NCBI RefSeq assembly: GCF_022581195.2
Contig: NC_061454.1
Span: forward strand, 9,734,001-9,798,000
Length of the DNA: 64,000 nt
DNA from: Helicoverpa zea
Taxonomy: Eukaryota; Arthropoda; Insecta; Lepidoptera; Noctuidae
Reading direction: 5' to 3'
Shown here: in pieces, positions 60,877-64,000 of the stretch
Numbering within the stretch: position 1 is the stretch's first letter
Layout of the letters: every line of letters starts with the position of its first letter
The notes under the pieces: generated by a model
Database searches by the model: none
The model's input: the letters and a program-made list of their open reading frames with translations, nothing else
What the model was told of the DNA's origin: nothing
Translations under genes and position numbers: made by a program

Positions 60877-63800
60877 ATACGATAAAAGCTTTTGTACTAC
60901 CAAGCTATCAGTTTTTAAGATCGTTGCTTAAATTAGCACTTGTTTGTCTCGTTTGTACGAAAGTGTGACAGATTGTGGAATGGTAACAAATTAGAGCGCC
61001 GGCGGGCAATTATGCAAAGCGGCTATAAAGTTATCTTTAGGAAAACAACGGCGTCACCCCACGCCAACTATTCAATTAAAATGAAGCAGTGTCGAGGCGA
61101 GGCATTCGAGTCACATAGAGGAAGGGTCGACTACATCGAATTAGTTGCGCGCGTGGCTACATTACTGGGACAAATTTCACGTCCCTGGGGCCCGGCAGCG
61201 GCCCGCAGGGTCGGGGATGCAACGCTAATCTAATCGGGATTGTAGCTAATAAATGTTGTAGCCAGTGACACAGCCACCAAGAATTTATTGCTTGTAAAAG
61301 TGTTTCCAATCGTAGATATTGTTGGGATGACGCTCCTCTCTGATAAACTGCGATTGAATTTAACGTTTGACTGAATATTTCATTTGATTTAAGCGCCGGT
61401 TGTTATGTTGTTAATTAAATATAGAGATGGGGGCAGTTTGCTGAGGGATTTGTTAGTAGAGATTGGAAATTGCATCTGATGAACTCATTAGATTAGAAGT
61501 TATCGATAAAACTATAAACGTTAATCGTAACTCTATTCTCACACTTTCGATTAAAATTTAATCTACATCTCTTTTTATAGGTACCTTTATATAGTTATAG
61601 GTACCAACTGCCACTGAAAGTTGGTCTACTTAAAAATACTGGCGAGTGGCGAGCTGGATCTATGATGATCACGTCCGATCGTGAACTAAAACATAAGTAG
61701 AGGTAGGTAAGTAGAGACAAAGCCTTATTCAGTGTGGCTTATCGGCAGGCTGGCGGGCAGGGGCATGTAATGCGGCGTTATTGGCCACTCGGCTCATAAT
61801 CCCCTTTTAACTGCGGATCCCGAGCCGCGGCGACGTGCCCCGAATGTTTATGTTCGGTTTCTTCTGGTCGTGAACATTCGCACTCCTTAGCTCTGATGTC
61901 GACGACACCACGCTACGTGCTGTTGGAGGTGACTGTCGCCGAATTACTTGCCTCGATCATTCTTCAATCTTATCGAGGGTTCTTTCTATCTTTATTTTTA
62001 CACTTTAGGATTTGATTATTCTTTATCATTTAATATCATAATTTATACGTTCTAAGTGGGCACATTTTTATGGCCAATTAACTGATTAGAGTTAGCTTCA
62101 TCCATTTCAATAAATATGCAAATTCTTAGCTAAAGGTTTTACACGGTCTATAGTAATATAACATGCAAAAATAATGAATATTGTGTCAATGAAAAAAGAA
62201 ATATAAGAGTTATTCTATTAGAAATTATATTATTCTAATATACCTTAGCTTTTATTAGAGAATTGCAATGAGAAAGACGAACATGTTCGTAAGGTGTACG
62301 GCGCGCCGTACACGCAAACACAAGTTTTCCGACAATCAAACCGGAACAGAATTTTACGATGTAACATAGACACTTGAGCAACAGACATGCCTTCTGTTCC
62401 CAACGTGCGGGTTGTAAAGAACAATGTTCTGTATCATTTACATAAAGCTTGATTTAATACATAGGTACGAGGGCCGGGAGACAGGGCGGAGCACGACAGC
62501 CGGTGCTAATGTCGCCAGCGCGCCGTGCACACACATCTCCACATTTCACTAAAACTGCAAACGTAACGGGCTAATAAATTCACGTTTATTACCGCAAATA
62601 TATGTACTCTTACCTTGGCAGTCGCTACCGGAACAAATCGTGGGTCCGCCGTTTACGCGGAATACGCGAAACGTGCGTTATGAAATATTAACGTAAACGC
62701 GCGCGTTTGCTGAAACAATGCATATAGAATAGGTGTTCAGGCCTCATCGCTAAGGTGGGCACATTATCAGAATGGTGCGCTAATGGAATTGAGCATTTTT
62801 ATTTATTGGCCGTGTGTTCAATGGTGCGTGGCGTTTATGTGTATCGCGGCATAACTCACAGTTTATGATTATTTTATTAACGTTTTAATGTTGAACGTCT
62901 GTTCTACAGCTGAATTAATTGAAATATTGCAGTTCAAAGGAATGATGTGAAAGAAATGAAGGTTTAATTTATTTTTATAGTCTTACACTGCATTAGGCAC
63001 CTTATACCCTTAGGGTTCTAAACTGAACTAATATTCATTTTACAGAGCTACCGCTTTAGATATTTCTATGTTTACTTACGTAAATAGCTAGGTGCTAAAG
63101 TACAATTATGTTCGTAGAGCAATCTAATTATTACCCAATCCACACGAGAGTACCCACTTAAAAATAATGCAGTTCAGAGCTCGCAGCGCATATTGCAACT
63201 CGATAAAGTTATTCGCGTTCAATAACGCGAATGATCTGACTTTTCCCGTTTTTCCTCTACGAATGGCTACTCCCCACCTCCTCCCCCACTCCGGCGCCTC
63301 CCCCGGCCTCCCCTTGCGGTGCAAAGTTGAGGGCATTAGCGTGTTATCGGCGGCAGCGGCGTGAAGAAGGCGCCCACCTGAACTGGTATTACACCACCCC
63401 TGGCGACACATACAATTATGTTCGTAGCAAATTTCAACTGCCACATTGCTGGCTGCTATAGAACAGCTAACAAAAACGACTACGAAAGCACGCATTGTAT
63501 ATAAAACCTCGCACAGCCCTCTCGTTCTCTAGCATCTCTAATAGGTGTAACAGATACTATCTATAAGCGTTGAGATGTGGGGATAGGTGGGAAGCGTGAA
63601 CGTGTTTTGCAAACCAGCCGAGGAAATAAGGTGTCCCCAATTTTACTTTGTCGACCGCCACTGATAGCAGATAATGTAGTGTTACGAGGGAACTTTGTAA
63701 ATGGAACCTTTTTCGTTATGTTTTATTCCACAAATGTTATGGTAATTTTGCCGACAGACCTTTGAGAGCAAAACATTTTTTCAAACTGTCTGTGTTTGTG

Positions 63801-64000
63801 AACGTGGATTATTTACTACCATTTTGTTTTGTTTATCAAAAGAATACTCTCTAGAATAACACATATTCCTACAGGAGCCTTAATAATTGACGCCCAGAGA
63901 GTCGTGACGAAATACATTACAATAAGTACTTTATTGAAAACGAATAGTTCCCATCGAAAATTTCGCACGCCTATCGTAATGCATTCCTAATCAAATCCAT
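60877..64000. other. Gene-free 3' flank
   Basis: No supported gene. Small GC-rich islets occur near 61740-61850, 62470-62530, 62650-62710 and 63270-63370 (C-rich). TATCGATA lies at 61501-61508, and paired TAGGTACC motifs near 61580 and 61601. Open frames up to 123 codons (63124-63495, - strand) look non-coding. Confidence 0.45.

Noticed and set aside
1..64000. CRISPR arrays, bacterial operons, phage or toxin systems
   Set aside because: The window is clearly animal nuclear DNA with spliced genes; no spaced direct-repeat array or operon is present.

Overview
This window is eukaryotic, almost certainly from a moth or butterfly (Lepidoptera). It holds one convincing protein-coding gene spread over 33.5 kb, with GT-AG introns up to 17.4 kb. 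It also carries repeat tails of a kind common in lepidopteran genomes and many copies of the TAGGTAGGTACCTAC-type motif. The gene is a Tbx20-class T-box transcription factor, orthologous to Drosophila midline/H15. It lies on the + strand in six coding exons (25047-25290, 30347-30632, 48063-48336, 48456-48620, 57370-57446, 58111-58579). Joined, they give exactly 1515 nt: 504 codons plus a stop. Every junction preserves frame (intron phases 1, 2, 0, 0, 2).

Layout. 1-24.3 kb is gene-free 5' flank with small CpG-rich islets, degraded retrotransposon tails and one intact MITE. 24.3-25.3 kb is a GC-rich promoter-proximal block, the 5' leader (with an overlapping upstream ORF) and exon 1, which carries an eh1-type Groucho-binding motif. 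Intron 1 (25.3-30.3 kb) is AT-rich and holds a 401 bp GC-rich MITE with very long inverted repeats. Exon 2 begins the T-box. Intron 2 (30.6-48.1 kb) contains many CpG-rich islets, G-quadruplex-like tracts and a 5'-truncated R1-like retrotransposon ending 77 bp before exon 3. Exons 3 and 4 hold most of the T-box and are separated by 119 bp. Intron 4 (48.6-57.4 kb) has a T-box half-site fused to a CRE and an old non-LTR relic. Exon 5 ends the DNA-binding domain, and exon 6 encodes a Mid/H15-type C-terminal tail. From 58.6 to 64 kb are the 3' UTR and flank, with a tRNA-derived SINE, a second identical MITE copy and another retrotransposon tail.

One developmental regulator with large introns and gene-free flanks rich in CpG islets is the usual arrangement for a gene under complex enhancer control. 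I found no tRNA, rRNA, CRISPR or bacterial-type features, and no second gene. Nothing clearly looks like a new biological system. The most interesting items are the mobile-element insertions relative to splice sites, the possible translational control at the start codon, and candidate regulatory clusters. All coordinates were read by eye. Orthology and repeat-family names rest on remembered family knowledge and were not searched.
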